Source: Cyanobium sp. Prado107 (GTDB lineage: Bacteria; Cyanobacteriota; Cyanobacteriia; PCC-6307; Cyanobiaceae). Taken from it: a stretch of 32,601 nt of DNA. This document shows, piece after piece, positions 21,434-31,006 of the stretch (the stretch's first letter is position 1; each line of letters starts with the position of its first letter). The stretch covers positions 1 to 32,601 of the forward strand of contig JALOOQ010000003.1 of assembly GCA_025454305.1 (NCBI GenBank), read 5' to 3'. The notes under the pieces were generated by a model, which saw only the letters and a program-made list of their open reading frames with translations, ran no database searches and was not told the DNA's origin. The translations under genes and the position numbers were made by a program.

Positions 21434-24165
21434 CCACGGTCCGTCTATCCGACTACCGTCCCGCTCCCCAGCTGCTGGAGCGCACCGATCTCACGGTGCG
21501 GCTGCATGCGGACCACGCCGAGGTCCAGGCCAGGCTCGCCTTCCGCCCCAATCCCCTGGCTGAGCCCGGACCGCTGGTGCTGCAGGGGGTCGATCTGGAG
21601 CTCCTCGAGCTGCGCCTCGACGGCCAGCCGCTCGCTGAAACCGCCTACCAGCGCAGCGGCGGGGAGCTGGTGATTCCGGAGCCACCAGCGCGGCCCTTCC
21701 TGCTCGAGAGCAGGGTTCGGATCCACCCCCACGCCAACACCACCCTCGAGGGCCTGTACGTGAGCGGGGGCCTGTTCACCACCCAGTGCGAAGCCGAGGG
21801 GTTCCGCCGCATCACCTTCCACCCCGACCGCCCTGATCTGCTCAGCCGCTTCCGGGTGCGCATCGAGGCGGATCGCGACTGCTGCCCCGTGCTTCTCTCC
21901 AACGGCAACTGCATTGAGACCGGGGATCTGGAGCCGCCCGCGGCTGCGGCCTCCGCACCACGCCACTACGCCGTCTGGGACGATCCGTTTCCCAAGCCCT
22001 CCTATCTCTTCGCCCTGGTGGCGGGCCGGCTGGAGGAGGTGACGGACCGCTTCACCACCGCCAGCGGGAGACGGGTGACGCTGCGCATCCATGTGGAGCC
22101 GGGCGATGCGCCCTACACCGCCCATGCCATGGGCTCGCTGAAGCGCGCCATGGCCTGGGATGAACAGCGCTACGGGCTCGAATATGACCTCGATGAATAC
22201 AACATCGTGGCGGTGCGTCACTTCAACATGGGCGCGATGGAGAACAAGAGCCTCAACATCTTCAATTCAAAGCTCGTTCTCGCCGATGCGGAAACCGCTA
22301 CCGATGCGGAATTGGAGCGGATTGAAAGTGTGATCGCCCACGAGTATTTCCATAACTGGACCGGCAATCGCATCACCTGCCGCGACTGGTTCCAGCTCTC
22401 CCTCAAGGAGGGACTCACCGTGTTCCGGGATCAGAGTTTCTCGGCCGATCTGCACGGCGCCGCGCTCAACCGCATCGAGAACGTGGCCATGCTGCGCAAC
22501 ACCCAGTTCCGAGAGGATGCAGGCCCAACGGCCCATCCGGTGCAGCCGGACGCCTACCAGGCGATCGACAACTTCTACACCACCACTATCTACGAGAAGG
22601 GCTCGGAGCTGATCCGGATGCTCCACACCCTGCTCGGAGAGACCACCTTCCAGCGCGGCATGGCGTTGTATGTGGCCCGGCACGACGGTTCCGCGGCCAC
22701 CTGCGATGACTTCGTGCAGGCCATGCAGGACGCCGCCGAAGAGGCCTGGGCCGCCAGTGCCGCAGGGGGCGCTGGGGATGATCCCCCGCGGTTCGATTTC
22801 GCCCAGTTCCGCCGCTGGTATCACCAGGCCGGCACCCCCCGGCTGGAGGTGCGCCGCCTCTGGGATGGCGACAGCGGCCGGCTGGAGCTGCAGATCCACC
22901 AGCACACGCCCCCCACTCCCGGTCAGGACGAGAAACAGCCGGTGGTGATCCCCCTGGCCCTGGGGTTGCTCGACCAGGCCGGCCGGCCCCTGCCGCTGCA
23001 GCTGGAGGGCGAGACCGACGAGCAGGCCAGGCGGGCCAGCCGCAGCGGCGAGGCCGGCCAGCTCACCCGCCTTGTGGTGGTGGACAGGACGGAGCAGCAC
23101 CTGCGGGTGGTGAACCTGCCTCGGCAGCACCATCCGCCGGCCCTGTCGGTGCTGCGCCAGTTCTCGGCGCCGGTGAAGCTCGAGCTGGGCCGACCCACGG
23201 CCGAGCTGGTGCACCTGCTGGCCAGCGACAGCGATGCCTTCGCCCGCTGGGACGCCGGCCAGCTGCTGCTGCGCGAAGCCCTGCTGCGCCGGGCCAGCGG
23301 CCAGGCCGATGACCTGCTGGAGACCGAGCTGATCGACGCCTTCCGGCGCATCCTTGCCGACCCGGGCCTTTCGGAAGCCAGCCGGGCCGCGCTGATGGGG
23401 CTGCCTGGCCTGCCTGAACTCGAGGATGCCGCCAGCGGCGCGGGGCTGGAGCCCGACCCGCCGGCTCTGTACGCCGCGCGCATGGCCCTGAAGCAGCGCT
23501 TCGGCGAAGCTCTGGCCGATCCTCTCGGCGAGGCCCTGGAGCGCTGCCGCCGCGAGTGGGATCGGGCCTGGCCTGAGGGCAACGGCGCCCGCAGCCTCAC
23601 GGCGGCGATCTGGAGCTGGCGGGTGGCCGCCTGTGATGGCGCCGTGATCGCTGCGGCGCGCGGCGCCGTGGAGGGCCCCTCGATGACCCTGGCCCGCGCC
23701 GGTCTGCAGGCGCTGCAGTGCTATCCGATCCCGCAGCGGCAGGAGGCGATGGATGCCTTCTATGCCCGCTGGCAGCAGCGGCCCGTGATCCTCGATGCCT
23801 GGTTTGCGCTGGAGGCTTCGGCCCCCTTCGCCGATGGTCTGGAGCGCGTGGCCCGGCTGCTGGAACACCCTCGTTATGACCCCGCTGCGCCCAACTCGGT
23901 GCGGGCGGTGCTGGGTGGCCTGGCCGGCAATGCGCCGGTGTTCCATGCCGCCGACGGCAGCGGCTACCGCTTCCTGGCGGCCCAGATCGCCGCGCTGGAC
24001 CGCCGCAACCCGATCACCGCCTCCCGCCTCGCCAAGGTGTTCAGCCGCTGGCAGAGCTACGGCCCGGCCCGGCGGGCACGCCTGCGCGAGGCGCTCGACC
24101 AGCTCGCCGCTGCCAAGCTCTCCACCAACTGCCGCGAGGTGGTGGAGCAGTGTCGGGCCGTCTAG
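21430..24165 (+). CDS. pepN: Aminopeptidase N (M1 family)
   Basis: HFNMGAMENKSLNIFNSK (GAMEN) and zinc motif VIAHEYFHNWTGNRITCRDWFQLSLKEGLTVFRDQSFSAD; E. coli PepN-type C-terminal domain. Start at 21430. Confidence 0.96.
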   Translation: MTTVRLSDYRPAPQLLERTDLTVRLHADHAEVQARLAFRPNPLAEPGPLVLQGVDLELLELRLDGQPLAETAYQRSGGELVIPEPPARPFLLESRVRIHPHANTTLEGLYVSGGLFTTQCEAEGFRRITFHPDRPDLLSRFRVRIEADRDCCPVLLSNGNCIETGDLEPPAAAASAPRHYAVWDDPFPKPSYLFALVAGRLEEVTDRFTTASGRRVTLRIHVEPGDAPYTAHAMGSLKRAMAWDEQRYGLEYDLDEYNIVAVRHFNMGAMENKSLNIFNSKLVLADAETATDAELERIESVIAHEYFHNWTGNRITCRDWFQLSLKEGLTVFRDQSFSADLHGAALNRIENVAMLRNTQFREDAGPTAHPVQPDAYQAIDNFYTTTIYEKGSELIRMLHTLLGETTFQRGMALYVARHDGSAATCDDFVQAMQDAAEEAWAASAAGGAGDDPPRFDFAQFRRWYHQAGTPRLEVRRLWDGDSGRLELQIHQHTPPTPGQDEKQPVVIPLALGLLDQAGRPLPLQLEGETDEQARRASRSGEAGQLTRLVVVDRTEQHLRVVNLPRQHHPPALSVLRQFSAPVKLELGRPTAELVHLLASDSDAFARWDAGQLLLREALLRRASGQADDLLETELIDAFRRILADPGLSEASRAALMGLPGLPELEDAASGAGLEPDPPALYAARMALKQRFGEALADPLGEALERCRREWDRAWPEGNGARSLTAAIWSWRVAACDGAVIAAARGAVEGPSMTLARAGLQALQCYPIPQRQEAMDAFYARWQQRPVILDAWFALEASAPFADGLERVARLLEHPRYDPAAPNSVRAVLGGLAGNAPVFHAADGSGYRFLAAQIAALDRRNPITASRLAKVFSRWQSYGPARRARLREALDQLAAAKLSTNCREVVEQCRAV

Positions 24166-25400
24166 CGGCGGGGGGCTGTGGCGGTGGGGCGCGCCAGGCT
24201 GCGGTGCAGCTCACGGAAGGCCCGCTGGCGAAACTCCGCCCCCTCCCGGCCGGCGTGTTCACCCCACAGCCCTTCCCAGTAGAAGTAAATAACTCCATGG
24301 CCGCGGCCCTTGGCCAGGCGCACCTTCTCGGTCAGGGTGGGCATGTCGGGGGTGCGGCCGCCGAAACCGGCCAGGATGCCGATCTCCACGGGCATCCCCC
24401 ACTCGCGCGCCTTCACCAGTGCCGGCTGGTTGAGATCCTTGGCGAACCCCTGCACCGAGAAGGCGTAGTTCTGCACCACCAGATCGTCCACCAGGCTGCC
24501 CACGCTCCAGAGCTCCCAGTCCTGCAGCCAGCGGTTGTAGGCGAAGCGGAAGGGCCCCGGTGAGAGGCTGATCCAGGTGGGATGGCCGGTGCCCTTGCCA
24601 CTCTTGCGGGCCTGTTCGTCGAGCTCGCGCAGGCTGGCGCGCAGCTCCCGCAGCAGGTCGGTGAGCTGCTGGCGGCGCCAGCGCATCCAGAAGCGGTCGG
24701 CGTGGTTGGCCGGCGGCTCCTGGCCCGTCGCCTGGCGGTAGAGCTGGCGGGTGTAGGGGTCGTAGCCCAGTTCCACCGGCCAGGCGAAGTGGTCGTCGAG
24801 CTGGATGCCGTCCACGCCGCAGCGCTGCACGATCTCGGTGATCAGACCGATGAAGCGCTCCCGCACCCCCGGGTGGGCCGGATTCAGCCACACCATGGTG
24901 GTGCCGTGCATCGGATAGGCGGTGCTGCCGTCGCGGCGCTGCAGCACCCACTCGGGCCTGGCGCGCACCACCTCGGCGGTGGCGGGTTCCATCAGGCCGT
25001 ACTCGAACCAGGGGAACACCTCCATGCCGCGGCGCTGGGCCGCCCGGGTCATGTGGCAGATGGGATCGAAGCCGGGGTTGGCCTTCTCCAGCTGGGGCTC
25101 CATGGGGGCCCAGCGGCTGCGGTGGAAGGTGGCGCCCCGGCTCCACACGTTGGGGTAGAGGGTGGTGAAGCCGGCCGCTGCCAGCTCCTGCACCGCCCGA
25201 TCGATCCGGGCGGGCTGGTAGTAGAGGGGGCTGGGACTGTTGGTGAGCCACACGCCGATGCGGGAGGCCGCCGGCGGCCGCTGCGGATCTCGGCCCGCCA
25301 GCTGGGCCCGGGCGCCGATGGGCAGCAGGCCGGTGAGCAGCAGTGTCAGGCTCACGGGCAGCAGCGCCTTCAGCCGCGCGAAGCGGCTCAGGCTGCTCAT
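24162..25400 (-). CDS. Family 10-like glycosyl hydrolase (GHL10/DUF187-type), secreted
   Basis: Signal-like LLPVSLTLLLTGLLPIGARA; IGVWLTNSPSPLYYQPARIDRAVQELAAAGFTTLYPNVWSRG; RRGMEVFPWFEYGLMEP; CGVDGIQLDDHFAWPVELGYDPYTRQLY. Alternative start at 25458. Confidence 0.88.
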   Translation of the reverse strand: MSSLSRFARLKALLPVSLTLLLTGLLPIGARAQLAGRDPQRPPAASRIGVWLTNSPSPLYYQPARIDRAVQELAAAGFTTLYPNVWSRGATFHRSRWAPMEPQLEKANPGFDPICHMTRAAQRRGMEVFPWFEYGLMEPATAEVVRARPEWVLQRRDGSTAYPMHGTTMVWLNPAHPGVRERFIGLITEIVQRCGVDGIQLDDHFAWPVELGYDPYTRQLYRQATGQEPPANHADRFWMRWRRQQLTDLLRELRASLRELDEQARKSGKGTGHPTWISLSPGPFRFAYNRWLQDWELWSVGSLVDDLVVQNYAFSVQGFAKDLNQPALVKAREWGMPVEIGILAGFGGRTPDMPTLTEKVRLAKGRGHGVIYFYWEGLWGEHAGREGAEFRQRAFRELHRSLARPTATAPRR

Positions 25401-25459
25401 GGCCCGGTTGGGGACTGGCTGGGCGGGCCGCCCGGGGGATTCAGGTTTCGGCGGCATGC

Positions 25460-26467
25460 TCAGCGGAACATCGAGCTCACCGAGCTCTCCTCGTGGATCC
25501 GCCAGATCGCCTCGCCGAGCATGTTGGCCACCGACAGCACGCGCAGCTGGGGGAAGCGGCGCTCCTCGGGCAGGGGGATGGAGTTGGTCACCACCACCTC
25601 CTCGAACAGCCCGGGTTCGGAGAGGCGCTCGGACGCCGGCGGCGAGAACACGGCGTGGGTGGCGCAGCACAGCACCCGGGCGGCGCCACTGCGGCGCAGC
25701 AGCTTCGCCCCCTGGGAGATGGTGCCGCCGGTGTCGATCATGTCGTCGATCAGCACGGCCGTTTTCCCGGCCACATCGCCGATCACCGTGAGGCTTTCGG
25801 CCACGTTGTGGCCGGCGCGGCGCTTGTCGATGATCGCCAGGGGGGCGTCGTTCATCTGCTTGGCGAAGGCCCGGGCCCGGGCGACGCCGCCCACATCGGG
25901 TGAGACCACCACCACCTCACCCAGATCGCGGGTCTTGAGGTAGTCCACCAGCACCGGCGAACCGTAGATGTGGTCGCAGGGGATGTCGAAGTAGCCCTGG
26001 ATCTGGGAGGAGTGCAGGTCCATGGCCAGCACCCGGTCCACTCCGCTCATGGTGAGCAGGTTGGCCACCAGCTTGGCGGTGATCGATTCGCGGCCGGCGG
26101 TCTTGCGGTCGGCGCGGGCGTAGCCGTAGTAGGGGATCACGGCGGTGACCTGGCGCGCCGAGGCCCGCTTGCAGGCGTCCACCATGATCAGCAGTTCCAT
26201 CAGGTGGTCGTTGACCGGAGCGCAGGTGGGCTGCACCAGAAACACATCGCAGCCCCGGATCGATTCCTGGATCTGGATGTAGGTCTCGCCGTCGGCGAAG
26301 CGCTTGATCACCCGCGGCCCGTCGGGAACCCCCAGGTAGCCGCCGATCTCGCGCGCCAGCTCCTGGTTGGAGGTGCCGCTGAACAGACGCAGCCTCCGGG
26401 TGTCCTGATGCGCCTCCGCCGCCTGACTTGCCTGTGCCAGCCGATCGGCTGTGAGGAAACTGGTCAC
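25460..26467 (-). CDS. prs: Ribose-phosphate pyrophosphokinase
   Basis: LRLFSGTSNQELAREIGGYLGV, VFLVQPTCAPVNDHLMELLIMVDACKRASARQVTAVIPYYGYARADRK, VVVSPDVGGVARARAFAKQM, VLIDDMIDTGGTI. Probable GTG start at 26467; ORF open to 26533. Confidence 0.95.
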   Translation of the reverse strand: MTSFLTADRLAQASQAAEAHQDTRRLRLFSGTSNQELAREIGGYLGVPDGPRVIKRFADGETYIQIQESIRGCDVFLVQPTCAPVNDHLMELLIMVDACKRASARQVTAVIPYYGYARADRKTAGRESITAKLVANLLTMSGVDRVLAMDLHSSQIQGYFDIPCDHIYGSPVLVDYLKTRDLGEVVVVSPDVGGVARARAFAKQMNDAPLAIIDKRRAGHNVAESLTVIGDVAGKTAVLIDDMIDTGGTISQGAKLLRRSGAARVLCCATHAVFSPPASERLSEPGLFEEVVVTNSIPLPEERRFPQLRVLSVANMLGEAIWRIHEESSVSSMFR

Positions 26468-26535
26468 GGCGGGCGCAGGCGCGACAGCGGAACACCGATG
26501 GTAGAAGCGGGTCGGTGCGGGTACTGCAAACATCC

Positions 26536-27081
26536 ATGACGCTTCTGCAGCCCGGCTTGACGACGCCAGCTCTCTCCCTGGTGTTGCTGGCTTTCGGCAC
26601 GCCGCCGAAGGTGGCGGCCCGCCTGGACGCGGCCGCCGCTCCGCTGGCCCGGGCCCTGGGGCTGGAGCTGACCGCTCCCCTCGACCCCGACGATCCCCAG
26701 ACGTCCCTCGCGGGCCTGGCGGCCGCGCCAGGGGCCGGGCCGCGGCTGGTGCCCCTGCCGCGCGACCCCGGCCACGGCCTGCCGGCGGGAGGCCACTGGG
26801 CCGAAGCGCTGGGCGCCTGGCGTCAGCCGGTGCTGGTGCTGTTCAGCGCCAAGCAGGTGAACACGGGCCTGCCTGCCTGCACCCAGGCCCTGCTGGACCG
26901 CTGGCAGGTGCCCTGCGCCGGTCTGCTGCAGTGGGGAGGGAACTGGCAGAGCGAGCAGCGCCGGCTGGATGGCCTGCCCTGGCTTGGCTGGCTGTCGCGG
27001 CAGGACAGCACCGATCCGTCGCAGCCGGAGAGGCTGCGCCTGGCCCTGGGGCTGCGCCGGCGGCGGCTGGCCGAGCGCTGA
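26536..27081 (+). CDS. Hypothetical protein
   Basis: 181 aa from ATG at 26536 (MTLLQPGLTTPALSLVLLAFGTPPKVAARL...VLVLFSAKQVNTGLPACTQALLDRWQVPCAGLLQWGGNWQ); divergent from prs and convergent with an LCP gene. No family recognised. Confidence 0.65.
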   Translation: MTLLQPGLTTPALSLVLLAFGTPPKVAARLDAAAAPLARALGLELTAPLDPDDPQTSLAGLAAAPGAGPRLVPLPRDPGHGLPAGGHWAEALGAWRQPVLVLFSAKQVNTGLPACTQALLDRWQVPCAGLLQWGGNWQSEQRRLDGLPWLGWLSRQDSTDPSQPERLRLALGLRRRRLAER

Positions 27082-27094
27082 GCCCCCTGCCCGC

Positions 27095-28141
27095 TCAGGG
27101 GGCTGCGGCTCTGGCAGGGTCTCCGCTGGCGGTCTTGGGCTCCGGCCAGAAGGGATCGGGCAGGCTGGCCGCCAGCTCCCGCAGCCCGGTGGCCTTGGCG
27201 GCCTGGCTCTGGCGGGTCGGTGCCAGCGGCAGGCTGGTGAAGCTGACGCCGCTCTCCGGTCGCAGCGCCGCCGCCATCAGGCTGAGCACCTCTCCGCGGG
27301 TGAGGTTGGAGTTCACCTGGCCCTGGAGCCCTTCCACGAGGGCCGGCAGATCCACCCGCATGCCCTGCACACTCAGCTCGCGCTGCAGGCTGCCCACCAC
27401 TTCCCGCTGGTTGTCCAGCCGGCTCTCGACGGGCCGTGCGGGGTCCCGCCAGCGCGCCAGATGCTCCATCTGCTCGGGGCTGAGCCGCTGCACTCCGGCC
27501 TGCAGGTCGATGTTGAGCTTCTGCGCCTTGTCGGTGTAGCGCATGCTGCGCGGGGGGTTGGCCTCCACCGTGCCCAGGCGATCCACCAGGGCGCGCAGGG
27601 TGCCGCGGCCGAGCACCAGGTAGCGGTCGGGCCTGCCGGCCGGCAGGCCCACCAGCTCGCGCACGGCATCGGCCGTGAGGGCTGGGCCGCCGCTGCGGTA
27701 GAGGCTGCCGAGCGACTGGGGTCGCTGCTGCCCTGGCAGCTGCACCGCCAGGCTGGCGGGCAGCGGCAGCACCTGCAGGGGGCCGCCGGGGTTGACCCGC
27801 AGCAGCAGCAGGGCGTCGGCGTTGGGCGGCCCCGCCGGGGCGGCGTTGTTGGTGTCCTCCCCGGGCTGATCGGCGTCGACGCCGATCACCAGCACCGTCA
27901 CCGGCCGGTTGGGGACGTTGGCCAGATCACTGAGGTTGTCCGCCTCGCCGCTGATGCCCGCCGGTTCCGGACGCGGCCACACCAGGTTGAGCAGCGAGAT
28001 GCCGGCGAAGGCGCCGGCGGCGGCGATCAGGCCCTGCTTCAGCAGGCGGGCCCACTGCCGCCGGTCGCGCGGGGGGCGCAGGCCGCTGGGGTGTCCGGGA
28101 GGTCCCCAGCGGCTGCGGAGCCGGGGAGGTCTGTTGGGCAT
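27095..28141 (-). CDS. LytR-CpsA-Psr (LCP) family protein
   Basis: TM anchor LLKQGLIAAAGAFAGISLLNLV; VTVLVIGVDADQPGEDTNNAAPAGPPNADALLLLRVNPGGPLQVLPLPASLAVQLPG...LVDRLGTVEANPPRSMRYTDKAQKLNIDLQAGVQRLSPEQMEHLARWRD...RLDNQREVV. Confidence 0.88.
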   Translation of the reverse strand: MPNRPPRLRSRWGPPGHPSGLRPPRDRRQWARLLKQGLIAAAGAFAGISLLNLVWPRPEPAGISGEADNLSDLANVPNRPVTVLVIGVDADQPGEDTNNAAPAGPPNADALLLLRVNPGGPLQVLPLPASLAVQLPGQQRPQSLGSLYRSGGPALTADAVRELVGLPAGRPDRYLVLGRGTLRALVDRLGTVEANPPRSMRYTDKAQKLNIDLQAGVQRLSPEQMEHLARWRDPARPVESRLDNQREVVGSLQRELSVQGMRVDLPALVEGLQGQVNSNLTRGEVLSLMAAALRPESGVSFTSLPLAPTRQSQAAKATGLRELAASLPDPFWPEPKTASGDPARAAAP

Positions 28142-28241
28142 CCGGGGCGGAATCGGGTGGATGGCGGGGCCGGCTGACCACTCTGACGCAACCTCACACC
28201 GGCACCCCCGCCGATCGGTGCAGCCGATAGGTTGTGGCGAT

Positions 28242-29447
28242 GTGTTCAGCCCGCCCGTGCCGGCTCCCCATGAGAAGGCCCGGCCTCTGGCCAAGGGCAG
28301 TGTGTATCCCGCCAAGGATCTCTGCAGCCAGTGCGGCCTCTGCGACAGCCGCTGGGTCGCCTATGTGAAGCAGAGCTGCGCCTTTCTCGAGCAGCGCTTC
28401 GAGGCGATGGAGGAGCAGGCCCACGGCCGCAGCCGCGACCTGGACAACCAGGACGAGCTCTATTTCGGCGTTCAGCAGCGGATGCTCAGCGCCCGGCTGC
28501 TGCAGCCTCTGGACGGCGCCCAGTGGACCGGCATCGTGAGCCGCATCGGCGTGCGCGCCCTGGAATCCGGCCTGGTGGATGCGGTGCTGTGCGTGGGCCA
28601 GAGCCCCGACGACCGCTTCACGCCCGTGCCCAGGCTGGCGCGCACCCCCGAGGAGGTGCTCAGCGCCCGTGTGAACAAGCCGACGCTTTCACCCAACCTG
28701 GAGGTGCTGGAGCAGCTGCCCGGCAGCGGCATCCGTCGGCTGATGGCGATCGGTGTGGGCTGTCAGATCCAGGCCCTGCGGGCCGTGCAGTCCACCCTGC
28801 CCCTCGATGATCTCTATGTGCTGGGGCTGCCCTGCGTCGACAACGTCAGCCGCCAGGGTCTGCAGACCTTTCTGGAGAGCACCGTGAGCTCCCCCGAGAC
28901 GGTGGTGCACTACGAGTTCATGCAGGACTTCCGCATCCACTTCCGCCACAGCGACGGCCGCACCGAGACCGTGCCGTTCTTCGGGCTGGACACGCCGAAA
29001 CTCAAGGATGTGTTCGCGCCCAGCTGCCTGAGCTGCTTCGACTACACCAACGCCGGCGCCGACCTGGTGGTGGGTTACATGGGGGCGACCTTCGGCCGGC
29101 AGTGGATCACGGTGCGCAACCCGAAGGGTCAGGTGCTGCTGGATCTGGTGGAGGACGAGCTGGACGTGGCGCCGGTGAGTTCCAGCGGCGACCGGCGCGC
29201 GGCGGTGCAGCAGGGCATCGAGGCCTACGACAAGGCCGTGAGGCTGCCGCTCTGGCTGGCCAGGCTGGTGGGCTTCTTCGTGGAGCGCTTCGGGCCCAGG
29301 GGCCTGGAATACGGCCGCTTCTCGATCGATTCGCACTTCACCCGCAACGCCCTGTGGCTGCGGCGCCACCATCCCGAGAAGGTGGCGGCCCACATTCCGG
29401 CGTTCGCCCGCAGGATCGTCAGCCGCTACCGGCTTCCCGACGCTTGA
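28242..29447 (+). CDS. bciB: F420-hydrogenase-beta-like flavin/Fe-S reductase, BciB-type 8-vinyl reductase
   Basis: DLCSQCGLCDSRWVAYVKQSCAF Fe-S motif; IGVGCQIQALRAVQSTLPLDDLYVLGLPCVDNVSRQGLQTFLE; LKDVFAPSCLSCFDYTNAGADLVVGYMGATFGRQWITVRNPKG. GTG start at 28242 suggested. Confidence 0.87.
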   Translation: MFSPPVPAPHEKARPLAKGSVYPAKDLCSQCGLCDSRWVAYVKQSCAFLEQRFEAMEEQAHGRSRDLDNQDELYFGVQQRMLSARLLQPLDGAQWTGIVSRIGVRALESGLVDAVLCVGQSPDDRFTPVPRLARTPEEVLSARVNKPTLSPNLEVLEQLPGSGIRRLMAIGVGCQIQALRAVQSTLPLDDLYVLGLPCVDNVSRQGLQTFLESTVSSPETVVHYEFMQDFRIHFRHSDGRTETVPFFGLDTPKLKDVFAPSCLSCFDYTNAGADLVVGYMGATFGRQWITVRNPKGQVLLDLVEDELDVAPVSSSGDRRAAVQQGIEAYDKAVRLPLWLARLVGFFVERFGPRGLEYGRFSIDSHFTRNALWLRRHHPEKVAAHIPAFARRIVSRYRLPDA

Positions 29448-31006
29448 GCGGCCCTCGTCGCCGCGCCGGGGTGCTGCTCCATCCCACCGCTCTGCCGGGA
29501 GGGTCTGGTTGCGGCACCCTCGGCCGCCCCGCCCACGACTGGCTGGCGCTGCTCGGCCGCCACGGCATCGGCGTCTGGCAGCTGCTGCCCCTGGCTCCGC
29601 CCGATGCCACCGGCTCCCCTTACAGCTCGCCGAGCGGATCGGCCCTCAACCCCTGGCTGCTGGATGCGGACCGGCTCCTGGAGCAGGGGTTTCTGAGCCA
29701 GGCGGATGCGCCGGGGCTCCCCTGCGGCAGCGGTGTGCGCCTCGATCCTGCCCTGCAGGAGCACCGGGCCTGGCTGCTGGGCCAGGCTCTTGCGCGGCAC
29801 TGGGACAGCCAGCCGCCGCAGCGCCGGCGCGCCCTGCGGCGCTGGTGCCGGCGCCAGGGCTTCTGGCTGCGGGACCATTGCCGCTTCATGGTGCTGCGCC
29901 GCCTACAGGCCGGCAGGCCCTGGTGGCAGTGGCCCGACCCCCTGGCGCGGCGGCATGCGGCCGCCCTGCGCCGCTGCGACCGCGACCACCGCCAGGAGCT
30001 GCTGGCGGAAGCGCTGCTGCAGTGGCTGCTCCAGGAGGAGTGGCAGGCGCTGCGCGGTCATGCCGCCCGGGAGGGGGTGAGCCTGTTCGGTGACCTGCCC
30101 TTCTACGTCGCCCACGACAGCGCCGACGTCTGGAGCCGGCCCTGGCTGTTTTCGCTGGGGCCAGGCGGGGCTCTGCACGAGCAGAGCGGCGTGCCCCCCG
30201 ACTATTTCTCCGAGACCGGCCAGCTCTGGGGCACGCCGGTGTATCGCTGGCGCCGCCATCTGCTCACGGGTTTCCAGTGGTGGCTGGGCCGCCTGCAGCG
30301 TCAGCTGGAGCTGTTCGACCTGCTGCGGCTCGATCATTTCCGCGCTCTGGAGGCCTACTGGAGCGTGCCCGGCGACGCCGTCACCGCCCAGGGGGGACGC
30401 TGGCGTTCCTCGCCCGGAACCCTGCTGCTGGCAGCCCTGTGGCTGCGCCTCGCCCTGCGCGGAGGTCTGGCGGACGGTCGGCTGCCCCTGGTGGCTGAAG
30501 ACCTGGGTGTGATCACGCCGCCTGTGGAGGCCCTGCGGGACCGCTTCGGCCTGCCGGGCATGAAGATTCTCCAGTTCGCCTTCGACGGCAACGCCGACAA
30601 CCCCTATCTGCCGGAGAACATCCACGGCTCGCGCTGGGTGGTGTACACGGGCACCCATGACAACGCCACCGCCATCGGCTGGTGGCAGGGGCTCGACGGC
30701 GGCGTGCGCCAGCGGGTGCAAGCGACGCTGGACCGCCAGGTGACGGCCCCGGGCTGGCAGCTGCTGGAGCAGGCTCTGGGCACACCGGCCGAGCTGGTGA
30801 TGGTGCCACTGCAGGATCTGCTGGAGCTGGGGGATGAGGCCCGCTTCAACACCCCCGGCACCCTGGGCGACAACTGGACCTGGCGGCTCACCCGGCCCCT
30901 GGAGCATCTGGAGGGACCGTTGCAGGGCTACGGCGAACTGGCCTGTCGCCACAGCCGCAGCGCCTGGCCTGCGGAGGCCTGCTCCAGCGGGCGCAGCTCC
31001 GGATAG
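29444..31006 (+). CDS. malQ: 4-alpha-glucanotransferase (amylomaltase)
   Basis: RRAGVLLHPTALPGGSGCGTLGRPAHDWLALLGRHGIGVWQLLPLAPPDATGSPYSSPSGSALNPWL; LFGDLPFYVAHDSADVW; LRLDHFRALEAYWSVP; VAEDLGVITPPVEALRDRFGLPGMKILQFAFDG; VVYTGTHDNATAIGWW. TTG start overlaps the bciB stop (TTGA). Confidence 0.93.
   Translation: MSGPRRRAGVLLHPTALPGGSGCGTLGRPAHDWLALLGRHGIGVWQLLPLAPPDATGSPYSSPSGSALNPWLLDADRLLEQGFLSQADAPGLPCGSGVRLDPALQEHRAWLLGQALARHWDSQPPQRRRALRRWCRRQGFWLRDHCRFMVLRRLQAGRPWWQWPDPLARRHAAALRRCDRDHRQELLAEALLQWLLQEEWQALRGHAAREGVSLFGDLPFYVAHDSADVWSRPWLFSLGPGGALHEQSGVPPDYFSETGQLWGTPVYRWRRHLLTGFQWWLGRLQRQLELFDLLRLDHFRALEAYWSVPGDAVTAQGGRWRSSPGTLLLAALWLRLALRGGLADGRLPLVAEDLGVITPPVEALRDRFGLPGMKILQFAFDGNADNPYLPENIHGSRWVVYTGTHDNATAIGWWQGLDGGVRQRVQATLDRQVTAPGWQLLEQALGTPAELVMVPLQDLLELGDEARFNTPGTLGDNWTWRLTRPLEHLEGPLQGYGELACRHSRSAWPAEACSSGRSSG

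Noticed and set aside
22267-23946. 559-aa - strand ORF
   Set aside because: Antisense to pepN, whose GAMEN and HEYFHNWTGNRIT motifs are unambiguous.
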